Shown piece after piece: positions 12,393-23,281 of a DNA stretch of 64,000 nt. Source of the stretch: Sanderia malayensis. Lineage: Eukaryota; Cnidaria; Scyphozoa; Semaeostomeae; Pelagiidae. The stretch covers positions 3,997,087 to 4,061,086 of the forward strand of contig RQOL01000772.1 of the NCBI GenBank assembly GCA_013076295.1. The letters are read 5' to 3'. The number at the start of each line of letters is the position of its first letter. Position 1 is the first letter of the stretch. A model generated the notes under the pieces. That model was not told where the DNA came from. It saw nothing but the letters and a program-made list of their open reading frames with translations, and ran no database searches. The position numbers and the translations under genes were made by a program.

Positions 12393-13249
12393 TTTGAGGC
12401 ACTGTTGTCTTGTTTTCGTGGTAAAGCTAGAAATAATTATATATTTTAATCATTTTCAAGCCCAATTCTACGCTTCATTTGATTTTAGAAAAAGCACGAG
12501 TTGTCAATTCTACCTAACGAAGTGGAAACTTGACTTGCAATTTCAACAAATAACAGAGCTTCCGTGCAAATTAATTAAACAATAGCGCTCGCAAACATCT
12601 CGAATAAGATACCACCAGAGAGTTATACATTTAAAAAGGCCTCCTTGAAGTTTCTATATTAATAAAAATTATCCTTACCCTTCGTGTTTTGTAACAACCT
12701 TGGACTTGTTTGCTGAAATAAGGTTTAGATACAATTATTTCCCAAGAGACTCTGTCATTCTTTTAATGTTCAGGAATTTATACGAATTAAGCAAAGCATG
12801 GAATCCTTTTTTAATATAATATGATAACTCTAGCTTATTTCAAGTGAATCAACTGCTTCCGATTAAAATTATTTTGAAAACCAAAATTAAAAATAATCTT
12901 GCTGATGTTATCGCGTTGTCAAAATCTCGCGCCAAAATCAAGAGTGAGACCCAGGTCTCTTATTTGTCAACCGCGTTCATCGCGGAAAAAATATTCCTAT
13001 TTCATTCTTATATCTTGAACCAGTTTGAAACTATATTTCCATCGCATCAATTAAGCGCCGAATAATTCAACGTTTAAAATCCTCGCGCAAATAAAAGAAG
13101 CAGCTAGACGCAGAATATGCAATATTGAAAAAGAACAAATGAGTTAAATTCCTTTATAAGCTTAATAAAGATGAATTGTTCGATAAAGTTTTTATTTACA
13201 TAAAACGTAAGGAAGTTTAGTTATCCAATAATCTTTGACCGCCTGCATT
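12393..13249. other. Intergenic between SYCP1 and SMARCB1
   Basis: Holds the SYCP1 promoter and 5' UTR (minus strand, right of 12392) and the SMARCB1 3' UTR. Short open frames occur but none has splice sites or recognisable residues. Confidence 0.55.
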
Positions 13250-15361
13250 TCATATGTAACTTGGTACTGTATTTGCCAACCTTCGCATACGTCTGAAAAA
13301 AGAAAACAACACTGAATAAAGAAAAAGTAAGCTTAAAAGAGGAGGAATTAATACAAGAATGTTAAGGAGAAATTCGCACAACAATATAATCGAAAAATTT
13401 GCCTTGTATTTCGATCTTGATCTCTGAGTTTCTTTTCCATTTCTGCATCTGTCAATGTCTCTAAAAACGGACACCAATGGTCAATATCATTTCCAGTTCT
13501 AAATGGATTCTCAACTGTGGGTAATGGTGCTTCACTGAACGCAAATGTCTTCTGGTGCCAGCTAAGTTGTCCCCTTATACTGTAAGCAACGGCTGTTACG
13601 AACTCGCCACCAAGCCCCAGATCAGTACACAAGGACATAGCAAATTGCTCTGGACTGTTCAATGGCTCGGCCATGTCCCATTCAAACTGGTCCACCAGAG
13701 ACACATTTCCAACATGGATATTCAGCTGAAAGAAAAGCATGCAAATTTCAATTTACTCCTTCTTAAGTATTGAGCACTGTGATTCAACACAGGCAGTAGT
13801 CATTGATAAACAGTTGTGTGGTGAATTTTATAGTTATAACAAGAATAAAAGCTTATCATGTTGTAACCAGAAGTGTTTATGAGTGTTTATGAGGTCATCC
13901 AAACATTGCATTCATAGTCTAATCACTGTCAGACAAACACAATCAGTCTTATAGTGTTGATGGTGTTTTATGCATGCATCTTACTTTTATGATCACTCTC
14001 TGATCAGCTGTTTCTTCCATGGAAATTTCCGGTTCAATAGAGTTTTGCTTGATCTGTTGCTGGATAGCAACAGCCACGGCCGGCACAAAACTGTTTGCTG
14101 GCAAATCCAGATCATCACAAAATACCTCAGCAAATGATTCCGGCGTGATCAATGTTTCTAGTAACAAGCAAGCATCATTGATTATTAGTTACAGAAATGA
14201 TAACAAACTCTCTTAGAGATACAATAGTGGACATTTCAGCAAATTTTCCATGTCTCCTTCATCCCCCTCCTTCCCAAACAATGTTATCTCTAGATTAACA
14301 CATGCAAAACATTGACCAAAGTCCACTTGCATGGTGACCACAAGGGTTTGATTGAGAGAACAACATTGTTATAGGAAAAGTGATTAGGTTGAATAAAGCT
14401 CACAAAGAGCAAATTTTACAGGTTGATGGACTGTTTGCACATTTACAAGTGTCCCAAGGACTTTTTGTCCACTACTGCACGTAATATTAACACTATAATG
14501 AAACCCATTATACCATTTTTGTTCCATGTAAATGAATCTCTGAGCTTTTGACCATCGATTTCTATATCTAATCTAATTGGAATGAGCTCCTCAGGAAGAG
14601 TTGCAGCTTTGTGTACGGCCGCCATGTCATGGTCATCATAGCTGCAAAGAAACGATAAACAATCAATCGTTATGAAAAGAACATATCTTTCTGGGAACAT
14701 AATATCTTAAAAACGCTTTTTAAAAAGGTTTTCAAAGCTTATTGTTTCCTTTCTGGCAATCAATCTATATGTCTTTGCAATGCAAAGTAGAGCCTTATGC
14801 AACTTCAAACATGCATTGCTTTCTAATGGTATTAATAGCTGGCTTATGACCAAGTAACCAAGTTCTTTTTGGCTTCACAAACCATGTTGGAAAGGATTTG
14901 ACGCGTTTCGTGCCAAATCGACTTCTGTTGACAGGAGTAGCAGCAGGGACAGCATCAAGATGATGTGAGCTGTTTGGCAGAATGTTGGGTAGCCAGACAT
15001 TGCTTCCACGCTTTGATTTGTTTCTGCTATCAATGGTTTGCAGCTGGACCTTTTCTCGAATTTCAACTTTGTACTTCTCATCATCTCCTTCCAGTATTTC
15101 ATCAATCTCTATTGCGCGCACAAGAGTAATGTTCGTAGCTAAAGAACTTCCAACATTTTCAATCGATGCAATTATTTTTCTTTCTTCGATCGTCGCAAGA
15201 CGCCTCCACAACGAAGGGTATTTCTTGTACAAAGAGCCTCTGAACAGTCGCAGATAATTTCCTACTTCACTGCCTATCATAAAGTATTCCCCTCCATCTT
15301 CTAACTGGAACTTTAAAGGTTTCGTGCCGTAGGTTAGCGGGCCTGTTCCCTTTCCAGCCAT
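13250..15361 (-). CDS. SMARCB1: SWI/SNF core subunit SMARCB1 (SNF5/INI1)
   Basis: Five exons (15361-14883, 14641-14514, 14157-13985, 13725-13403, 13292-13250) give 381 residues; human has 385. SMARCB1 is a core subunit of BAF/SWI-SNF chromatin remodellers and its C-terminus contacts the nucleosome acidic patch. Residues 1-110 form the winged-helix DNA-binding domain ([35 protein letters not shown]). The linker contains [19 protein letters not shown]. Two SNF5 repeats follow ([20 protein letters not shown] with [34 protein letters not shown] with [20 protein letters not shown]). The basic C-terminal helix [20 protein letters not shown] is intact. The last intron uses a GC donor. The ATG at 15361 fits the family length; an in-frame ATG upstream at 15448 would add a segment not seen in relatives. 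A second version of exon 1 lies upstream at 15588-16087. Confidence 0.95.
13293..13402 (-). other. GC-AG intron in SMARCB1
   Basis: The exon ends AATACAAG and the intron starts GCAAAT. Splicing AAG|GC to the TTTTTTCAG acceptor at 13293 gives Asn-Thr-Arg-Arg-Met-Arg-Arg, identical to the near-invariant human sequence. The nearest downstream GT would add unrelated residues and break that match. Confidence 0.85.
14221..14477. mobile_element. CAATAGTGGACA MITE, copy in SMARCB1 intron 2
   Basis: About 257 bp, bounded by ACAATAGTGGACA and TTTTTGTCCACTACTG. It shares interior landmarks with the copies at 41856, 46709, 50461 and 62286: AACAATGTT near the left, GGTGACCACAAGGG in the middle, and GTGTCCCAAGGACTT near the right. 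The right end overlaps the region just downstream of the exon-2 donor. Confidence 0.8.
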
Positions 15362-15587
15362 GTTGTTTTTGTTGGACAATCGAATCGAACGAAGAAGAGC
15401 GAAATAAATTGCGATGAATGGAGCGTTTGGAAACGAGGCTGGTTTCATTTTTGTTTTATTTTGTGGATTTATTTATAAGAATCTAACTATTCGTAACTTA
15501 ACATAGGGTGCTTGGCATTTTAGGGTGCTACTAACAAAATATTTTATAATGAGATAAATGTTGAAATAGTAAAAAACAATGTCTTAC

Positions 15588-16087
15588 CTCCAAGGCAAAA
15601 TCAAACGCCTTAAACGTCCTCTTCTTTTTGCTCTACGATAAACTTCACTGACAACAGGCCGACTTGGCTTTATGAGAGCACCAAGATGAATTTCAGCATC
15701 ACCTCCTTTAATCAACTTCGTTGGATAAATGGACTGGATTGTGCTCAGACTTTGAGAGGCCCTTAGTACCGCGGGTTTTTGATGAGCTTGCTGTTGTTGT
15801 GCTCCATATTTTGGTCTGGGTCCTTTTAGTTCCGTGCCTTCTCCCTTCAAGATTGCCTCCCCATCAGATGCTTTGATAAACATAACCTCCCAGTTGGCAA
15901 GGACGCGATTGTTTACACCCATTTCTGCAAGTTCTTTTTTCTCTTCTTTTGTTATCACTCTGCGCCATAACTTTGGAAATCTTTTGTAAAGAGCGCCCTT
16001 GTACAAATTCAAGCGACTTCCAACTTCACTTCCAATCATATACTTCTCTGAATCCCCCTTGAATTTGTAAATTGTTGGCAAATTCAT
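15588..16087 (-). CDS. Diverged second copy of SMARCB1 exon 1 (winged-helix domain)
   Basis: An ATG at 16087 opens a 166-codon frame homologous to SMARCB1 exon 1: KYMIGSEVGSRLNLYKGALY, RFPKLWRRVITKEEKK, FIKASDGEAIL, then a Gln stretch and a strongly basic end (RRAKRRGRLRRLILPW). Left unspliced it stops at once (TAA at 15586-15584), but an excellent 5' splice site, GAG|GTAAGA, sits at 15588/15587. The exon then ends in phase 2, exactly the phase of regular exon 1, so joining to exon 2 (14641) gives Pro-Trp-Ser-Tyr-Asp-Asp-His-Asp and a 388-residue SMARCB1 isoform. I interpret it as an alternative first exon with its own promoter. It lacks SNF5 repeats of its own. A separate short gene using the unspliced stop is the alternative. 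About half of the winged-helix residues differ from the canonical exon. Confidence 0.75.
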
Positions 16088-16213
16088 TTTTATCCGAGCT
16101 TTGCAGAAATATTTGTTTTGAAACAAATGTTTTGAAACAATAACAAAAACATTTGTGATAAGCTTTCGAGAAGAAGAAAAATATTCAGCTTGACTTTCTG
16201 TGATTTTAGAGTG

Positions 16214-16223
16214 GTCACGTGAC
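16214..16223. promoter_or_regulatory. GTCACGTGAC palindromic E-box
   Basis: Perfect 10-bp palindrome between the alternative SMARCB1 exon (start 16087, minus) and a possible plus-strand start at 16269. In animals this is a USF/MiT-TFE (CLEAR-type) binding site. The position, within about 130 bp upstream of one start and 50 bp of the other, suits a promoter element; regulation is inferred. Confidence 0.45.
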
Positions 16224-16268
16224 TATAGCAAGGTTCTTCAGTTCAATTTCTTTCACGGCAAAGCGAAA

Positions 16269-16298
16269 TGGCCGATATTCATTTTACTATTTGTGAGG
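16269..16298 (+). CDS. Possible first coding exon, plus strand
   Basis: ATGGCCGATATTCATTTTAC continues for ten codons (MADIHFTICE) and meets a good 5' splice site GAG|GTGAGT at 16299. The preceding context AAAGCGAAATGG is a reasonable start. I could not find a confident second exon, so the product is unknown. The short exons near 17.65-17.91 kb could belong to it. Confidence 0.25.
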
Positions 16299-17647
16299 TG
16301 AGTGTAAAATAAAAAATAAAATGAAAATGAAATGAATAAATATATTTCCTTTGTGAATATTCCTTGAAGGTGGAAGAGTAAGATTCTACGTATGTCCCAA
16401 ATTTAGAATAATAGTTCAGTTTGAACCACCATGAAGTCTTACAGGATTAAAAATAATTGTGACAATTCTTGTTTTCATCAACAAATACAGTCAACATCTG
16501 ACATCGGTAACTTTCCTTTCTCGAACAGTTTTTCATTTCCTCGCTTTGGTATCAGGTTTATAGACATAATTTGGTTGTAAAACTCACCGGTTAACCATAG
16601 CAAATTCCGAATTGTAAAATTCCGAATGTTTAATGTCATTTTCATGTATGTTTGTCGTGAAATGAGGAAAGGAGGTTGCAACCTTTTGATAATCATAATC
16701 CGACATTTAGCTGAGCGCACTTGAACAACGACCGTTTGTTTGCTAATGCTATGCTAGTGTTTTTGATTGCATTAAAAATTTCAAATTGCGACCAAAATGA
16801 AAAACCTACCATTTGTGCAATTTTCAATTAACATCGTGACTCTAATACCAACAAAAGGTCGCAACCTTGGTCATCGTAATCCGAAGAGTACAAATTCAAA
16901 CAATCGACATGCCAACATGCTATTTATCTATGAAACCTGACACAGCTTCTTGCAAGAGTATTATGATATGGCATTAAATAGCATAATAATATAATAATAA
17001 TATGATTACATCTAATAGCACAAATAATAAGAATATGATTACATCAAGGCATGGCAGGAGCAAAACAAACTCCAAACTAAGCGAATTATTTACATAAAAG
17101 AACTATCTAGATGATTGTGGTGTAAGGAACATCCAAGTTAACTTTTAGCAGTATGGGTTTTCTTAGTTTCAGCATCAGTTGGAAAACTCCCAAGGGCATA
17201 AATAACATAATTTTTTGGAAATTTTCAGGTTTCCGTGTTGATATTCAACCTTTTCTGCAGCCATCAAATGGCTCTGACATAAGCTGGGCATGTTGTTAGA
17301 AGAGAGCCTACCTTGTCTTGAAATTGATCCAGCGAGCGCATTTTGCGTACGTTCACGATCACGCCAGTCCATTTTGCCGCTCTCCACCTCAATCAAAATA
17401 CAGTGTTATTACTACATCTAAATTTACATAACAATACAGTTAGAGAGGTTTTAGCATGCTCTGCTGGAGTATCTTAGATTATTTTAGGGGAATTGTTTTT
17501 AAAGTTTTGAGAAGCCACCAAAATTCCAGAAGTATAATTTGAAAAGCAATTGGGAAACCACAACTAAAATCTGGTGTTGTCGCAGCCTGGTGTTGTCGCA
17601 GCCACAGCTTATTTGTTTTTATCTTGTGCTTCATCGTGAGGAAATGA

Positions 17648-17912
17648 GTTTGAATGCTAGTGGTAAGGTAAGCAAAACCCCCTTTTTGTCTCCCTCATAC
17701 CAACACCGTTATAAAATGTTAATTCACCTATGCAACAGGCCTCAAATTCTGAGCTACTTCTGGCAACAACCAATGCCAAGGTTCTGGTATCAACAAGCAA
17801 GCAAGCAATTTATTTGTTAACGCAGGCTGAGGGTTTTGGCAGCGATGCATCCAAGATTCGCGACCTTCACATGATGTTATTTGCTGTTCTCACGTGTGTC
17901 GCTCAGATGTGA
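17648..17912 (+). CDS. Possible small plus-strand gene, two exons, unknown
   Basis: An ATG near 17645 (MSLNASGK) ends at AAG|GTAAGC. The following stretch, after TGCAACAG at 17738, is open to the stop at 17910-17912 (ASNSELLLATTNAKVLVSTS and on to TCVAQM). The joint is in phase. The short length, lack of recognisable family and a second acceptor-like CGCAG inside the second part keep this uncertain. Confidence 0.22.
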
Positions 17913-18669
17913 GCAACCTTATGGCATGACACAGGACATAAAAAACACGAGTTATGTGTCCCTTATATTTTAGATCCATCATGATTGCGAATTGTTCTTT
18001 AATTACAGGGCCCCAGGAAGCCATCTTTCTCCGAGAACAATCAAATTGCGAAAAAGAGAATATTGCATGGTATGTATGTGTGGGTTAATTAAATTCTTTA
18101 TATCATATTAAAGAGTCTTTTGGTTTGGAGGAATTAACCTTTGTACGTGTACGCGATATTTTGTAAAAAACCTGGTTTTATTTTAGATTTTGTTTGAATT
18201 GGAGTTGGAGCAAATTGTAATACAATGCTACCACACTCAGTTCTGTTTGAGTTGAATATTCCACAATTGAAACAATGGGAAACGGAATCAGCCATGTTTC
18301 AACCGTATTTTGCAAAGTAAACGTGTACTAAAGCTCAGCAATATTGTAACTGCACATTCAGTGGCCTAAAAGTATCATAGACGCAAGAGAAGCACGCAAA
18401 TGCTATAAACTGTGACTGGAAAGGAAGGCCAGAAGGTGAGAAGGAAAATTTACATAAATAGAATTACAATGTCAGTCAAGAACAGCGCGTTTATTTAATT
18501 GATACCGTATGGCGTGCATATCCCGCCAAAAATCGGGTCTTGTAAAGTTTCAACACTGTCTTCTGTTTGATATACATCTTTTCCACAATTTCTAAAGTCG
18601 TTTCTTGTTACTTTATTTAACTTTTATAGTGTCAGTGACAGCTCAGCGTTTTCAACTAAAGTTTCAGTG

Positions 18670-18715
18670 ACTCTGGTCTAAAGTTTTAGTGACTGCTAAA
18701 ACTTTAGACCAGAGT
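18670..18715. repeat. Perfect 20-bp hairpin, 6-nt loop
   Basis: Left arm ACTCTGGTCTAAAGTTTTAG (18670-18689), loop TGACTG, right arm its exact reverse complement (18696-18715). Related TAAAGTTTTAG and TAAAGTTTCAGTGACT pieces flank it. The stem is shorter than usual for an animal microRNA precursor. It may be a local inverted duplication. Confidence 0.7.
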
Positions 18716-19328
18716 TCTAAAGTTTTAGACGTGATGTGGTTTTTACACGGTCAGAACTCTGTAACTTGAATCACACATCACTTTTGTATGTATCTTACAA
18801 TCTCATGCTTGTAAATATGGTTATCTGCATAATCGATTCACTCATTCTTCTATCGACATCTTCTGCAGTCTCAATCTCTTCATCTTTTCTGTTGTTATCA
18901 TCTTAATCTCACATGTTGTTGGTTGTGGTAACCCAATCTCCCCGAAAAACAGCCGACCGTACATATTTCCTATAAATAGCGTCTGGGGCTTTCATTTGAG
19001 GCGCGCCATTTCGATGGGGGTCTTCATTAGTTTGCTTTTATTTACCATTAATTTATAGTTTAAAACAAAAGCATTTATTGTTGTTAAACTGCGAATTAAT
19101 CTACTTCAAGGATATAATTCTCATTTTTCTTGCCGGCGAATTTGGGGGGGGGGCGCTTATTCAAGGAGTGGCGCTGATACAATTGTTCTTGGCTTTGGGG
19201 GTGAGGCTATTATTCGAAGGAGGTGCTCTTTTGAGAGGGGGCGCTAATTCGAGGGGCCTACATTACTTGTTTCTGAGCACTATTTGGTAGTCGTGGAAGG
19301 GGGAAAAGAAGTTTGTTTGAGACATAAG

Positions 19329-20177
19329 CAGGGGCGCCGGAAGCACGGGGGCAGCGGGGGCAGCTGACCCCTCTGCCCTGACGCTACGGGGGCGAGCGGG
19401 GGCAGCACTGTGCCCTTTTGAAAATGTCAATGTGTGTTACATATTCAATGGGGTATGTACTACTTAGACAAGATGTTAAAAAATTAAAAGGATGTGAAGG
19501 ATAAATTAGCCTGCATTTCTGGCCTTATCGATTTAGACGCATTAAAAAACGAACTCCAAGAGTTGCCCATACGATAAATCCTTGAATCCACGAATAATCT
19601 ACCAATTTCGAATAAGCCCTCCCCTCGAATAAGCCCCCATCCTGATAATCATTTGCAAGGATGTTGGGTCCAGGCTTCTAAACATTGAAGTTTTTTAGGA
19701 ATGTATTGCAAATAACAGCAAGTTTAAACCAATAAATTCATTGATTGGCTGCATTGTATCTTTTATCTTGCGTAATATTGAACAATAATCAGGCTAAAAT
19801 TTCGTTCTTGCGAGGATTTACGGTATATATTACTGTAGAGCTAAACTACCGCTTTGTCGGAAAATTGCTGATCTTGTTGGGAAATAAATATCTTCTGTTT
19901 ACGTCCAGTTCTTGCTAATTTCCTTATCTTACATTCATGGTCTTGAAGAAACAAAAATGCTCATTAAATTTTTGTCGGAAAACCTGAATTTCTCCCCCCC
20001 CCCCTATAAAATTTCCTATCTACGCCATTGGCAACTATACAATTTTGTAGCACTTTCATCAGCAACAGCAGAACGTACATGATGCGAACAAGATGCGTCA
20101 AATAAAGAAATGGTTTTGAAAACGTGCCCTTTTTGAGCAGCTGCCCCCGCCGCCTCAAAATGCTTCCGGCGCCCCTG
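19329..20177. mobile_element. Non-autonomous hAT-like element
   Basis: About 849 bp with 17-bp inverted ends CAGGGGCGCCGGAAGCA (left) and its reverse complement (right), flanked by an exact 8-bp duplication GACATAAG at 19321-19328 and 20178-20185. CAGGGG termini plus an 8-bp target duplication are hallmarks of hAT transposons. The interior has no transposase. It carries nested repeats: CGAATAAGCCCC units at 19570-19640 and, near 19990-20035, a C-rich run followed by a CTATCTACGCCATTG motif that resembles another hAT end. G/C-rich subterminal runs occur at both ends. Confidence 0.85.
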
Positions 20178-20327
20178 GACATAAGCAAGTGTTGGTGATA
20201 GCGGGCAGTCGAGTTGGCTGATTTCAACATAAGAGAAAATTCTGCTTTCCATCTATGGTTTTAGTTTTAATGCAAATTCTTACTGGCGATCCTTCAGGCG
20301 CGAAGCAGTTTAGCCAAATATATTGCC

Positions 20328-20388
20328 TTATCGAAACTATGTCCAGAGAAGTTATCTAGTTATCGAAACTATGTCCAGAGAAGTTATC
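20328..20388. repeat. 29-bp sequence duplicated in tandem
   Basis: TTATCGAAACTATGTCCAGA and the following nine bases occur at 20328-20356 and again, identical, at 20360-20388, separated by TAG. Recent local duplication. Confidence 0.85.
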
Positions 20389-22143
20389 CTCTTCTGGGTA
20401 TATAATTTGTTAGGTTTTCATTTTCGTTCTCTTTTTGACGTACTACTCCGATGAGTGTCAGACGAAAAGCTTTAATAGTTATTATGTTTCGCTATGTTTC
20501 CGACTTTCAAAGCTACTTTGAAGTTCTGTACCGATCAAAGAAGTTATCTATCCTTCATATGTGGTCTTGGAATCGATTGCAAGCGGCAGGGGAAGCTTGG
20601 TCAACAATGAACCACATGCTAGTCCCCGTTTGCGTTGTTCACCGCATGTACACTTTCTTATCAGAATATAGCTTCAGAATGTTGAAGCTCACGTTTTCTG
20701 AAATTTGAGAAAAGAAAGAAACTATGATTAAGCGCCATCAATATTAAAAGATCTGCAATTATCTGAGATCTCTCACAAAGCAAAACAAGGGTCTCAAAGA
20801 AAACTTTTTGCTATGCATTGTTTCATAACCCCTTCGGGGTTAATCAAGCGTGCCCCTTTGTGCCTCTTTTGAAATATAAATAGCAGTGCGGTGGGGCGTT
20901 CATCATCGAACATAAGTACACTTCAGGCATTGTTTTGTTGAAAAGGCGTTCAGACGAAGTTGGATCCACGAGCTCTGTTGTTACGATACCCGTTTTTGTG
21001 CAGGTTGTCAGAATAGTGAGGCTCAAACTCTCTAAAATGTAAGTTTAACTGTGTGTTGGGGCATTACAGACGAAAAGTGTGTACCTTTTTAAGCTGTACT
21101 GTACACGAACCCTACTTTCTAAGTGTGTTCCTGCTCATACAAGTTCCACACAATTCGTAACGTACATTGTCGTAATCAACGCAAGTAAACGTCATTATTT
21201 GGTCAAAATGTCAAAAGGATTAAAGTTATTTATGCCTAGATTCTTTACATTGAATGCTGGCACAACAAATACTAATTATTTTGTTAAACGTGGATATGAA
21301 CAATACTTGGATTGGATAACGACTTTGTTGCCGATGTTCATGCTCTGCTGGCCACCCTTGTTGATTTTTAAATGCGAATCCTTTTTGTGAATTTGCCAGT
21401 TGAAAATTGCCGCTTCTGTTTGAGGCCAACTGTCTGGATGCTGCGTTGCGCATAACTATTGCGAATTGTGAGACTTCGAAATCTTTAGAGGATTCCAGAG
21501 TAAAGCTTCTTGTTCTATTGTATCATTCCGCTTTAGTTTCATTGATCTCTTGCAGCGACACAGATCTGATACTGAAGAGCCTCGTACGGGGATCACAGCA
21601 GCAACAAGCCACACCAGCAAGTGTCGTGAGTATTTGATTTCAACTTCCGTCTTTGTCTGTACTTGACATCACTACATTCTCTTTGTTTGAAAATATCGAC
21701 CCTTCCCTCGCTGTAGTATCAATGAAATACGTCAGTTGATAAATGAAATGGCGAAGGATATGAAAAGTTATTCAGTTTCGTCTTTAATTTAAATGTGGAC
21801 ATCGCATGAAATGCCAAATTGGGCAAATTTACGGGAGAAAACAACCAGACAACAAATTTGATGTTTCGTGTACCCGTATCTTCCAGTCTTCCGACTTGTG
21901 CAAGATAATCATAATTCCAGTGCACTGAAATACATACATCTATCGATTTTCAGAAAACTTAAAAGATTTCTTTATTTTAAAGCAGGAACGACACTAATCT
22001 GTCAAAACGGGCAGCCATGTCTCAGAGAAAGAAGAAGACGAATCTCCATAGTTTCAAAGAGTAAGTGAATTTACTTTGATCACAACTTTCGACCTTGTTC
22101 ACTTCTTAGGGTCTGGTGTTTTTGGCATATACGCCGTGCTTAT

Positions 22144-22195
22144 CCATCAAAACAAATGGAATAAAGGACCATCAAAACAAATGGAATAAAGGACC
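22144..22195. repeat. 25-bp tandem duplication
   Basis: The unit starting CCATCAAAACAAATGGAATA is repeated twice without change. A similar 30-bp imperfect duplication (AAAATTCAATCAGTGACG type) lies at 23025-23081. Confidence 0.85.
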
Positions 22196-22542
22196 AGATC
22201 AAATCGAAGGGGATTCGCATTAAGTCGTTGTAATCTAATTAAATGGCCAAGTAAGCATCGGTGAACCTTTTAGACAACCTGACATGAAATGATGAGAACT
22301 ACCCCAAAGGCTGAGCAAAAGGGATCTTGAATGGAGCTTAGTTTCTGACATGCACTTAGAAAAACATTTGTAATCTCGGTAAATTTTGAAATCTTTTGTG
22401 ATTTCGTACCCAGTGCAAGTCGTGTCCTGGCAAGCAGTGTATAATCAAAAACAAAATCAAATTAACAAAACCTGGACAATCATTAATCGGGTGTTTTGAC
22501 AAAGTCTCAGGCTAAGCATGAAATTAGTCGTAAGAGCAGAGA

Positions 22543-22579
22543 CCATAGAATTAAGAGGACAACTGTCTTAATTCTATGG
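22543..22579. repeat. 14-bp perfect inverted repeat
   Basis: CCATAGAATTAAGA (22543-22556) and its reverse complement (22566-22579) are separated by nine bases. The right arm borders a G-rich transposon-like fragment beginning GCAGGGGCATG. Confidence 0.7.
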
Positions 22580-23281
22580 CAGGGGCATGATAGCGTACTA
22601 AAAGGTGGGAGGGGCCATAATAAAAAGGGCATCAAACGTGACATTCGTCACAGAAGGAAAAATTTTTTATTTATACAGGGGGCATATTTCATTTTTTTGC
22701 GAGAAAGTGGTGGGGCACGTGCCCCCAGCTCCTACGTCATTGCGTAAGAGAACATTGAAAAATACACGAAGTAATATTGAGGACTGTTTGTAACCTTTAT
22801 GATCATTTACATTTAGGCTAAACAGTGCTCAAATGAAGTTTGACACGGCTGCTGACATTTACAGTGCAGGGTTTTTAAATATAAAAAACTGGTTTATATG
22901 GAAGCTAGGATAGGGATTGGATGGATAGAAAGTTAAAAGCAATTTTTGCTTCCGATAAGAATGTTTTGGTGTCATGACATTGGCACCACAAAGGAGTTCA
23001 TTGGCTTTGCTGTAGGCAGCGTTGAAAATTCAATCAGTGACGTTATTAGTTCGTAAAATTCAATCAGGGACGTTATTAGTTAGTCACGAATTACTCATAT
23101 GACAAAGGAAAAGGACATGTTAAACAACACACCATAGATTTCTGGACGTCAAAAACGAAAGTCATTCTCTCGGAGTTTTAAAAAAATCTCATTGAATCCA
23201 TTGATTGAATCTGTTGTTCACAATGAATTATGGGATATTATATTGATTGCTTTCCTCCTTCGCAGGAATCCTGCTTTCGAA

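Larger units (their letters stand above)
16299..23281. other. Gene-poor, repeat-rich interval
   Basis: About 7 kb with only weak coding candidates. It holds an AT-rich degenerate repeat (16960-17045), a perfect hairpin (18670), GC-rich CGAATAAGC-type repeats (19137-19260, 19570-19680), a hAT-like element (19329-20177), a TAACCCC/GGGGTTA hairpin (20826-20842), three separate tandem duplications of 25-32 bp, and a G-rich transposon-like fragment with GGGGCACGTGCCCCC near 22715-22735. The right end holds the promoter and 5' UTR of the TRP-type gene, with a CCTTCGCAG acceptor just before 23267. Confidence 0.6.

Noticed and set aside
10284..12585. Plus-strand Phe/Leu/Ser-rich frames looking like membrane proteins
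   Set aside because: Reverse complement of the Lys/Glu-rich SYCP1 coiled coil, which gives such frames automatically.
17338..17366. Minus-strand ATGCGCTCGCTGGATCAATT ending AAG|GTAGGC, like a first exon
   Set aside because: Good start and donor, but no second exon could be found downstream and the peptide (MRSLDQFQDK) matches nothing I know.
21079..21390. 103-codon plus-strand frame
   Set aside because: No domain, no splice context, and codon composition like surrounding AT-rich DNA.
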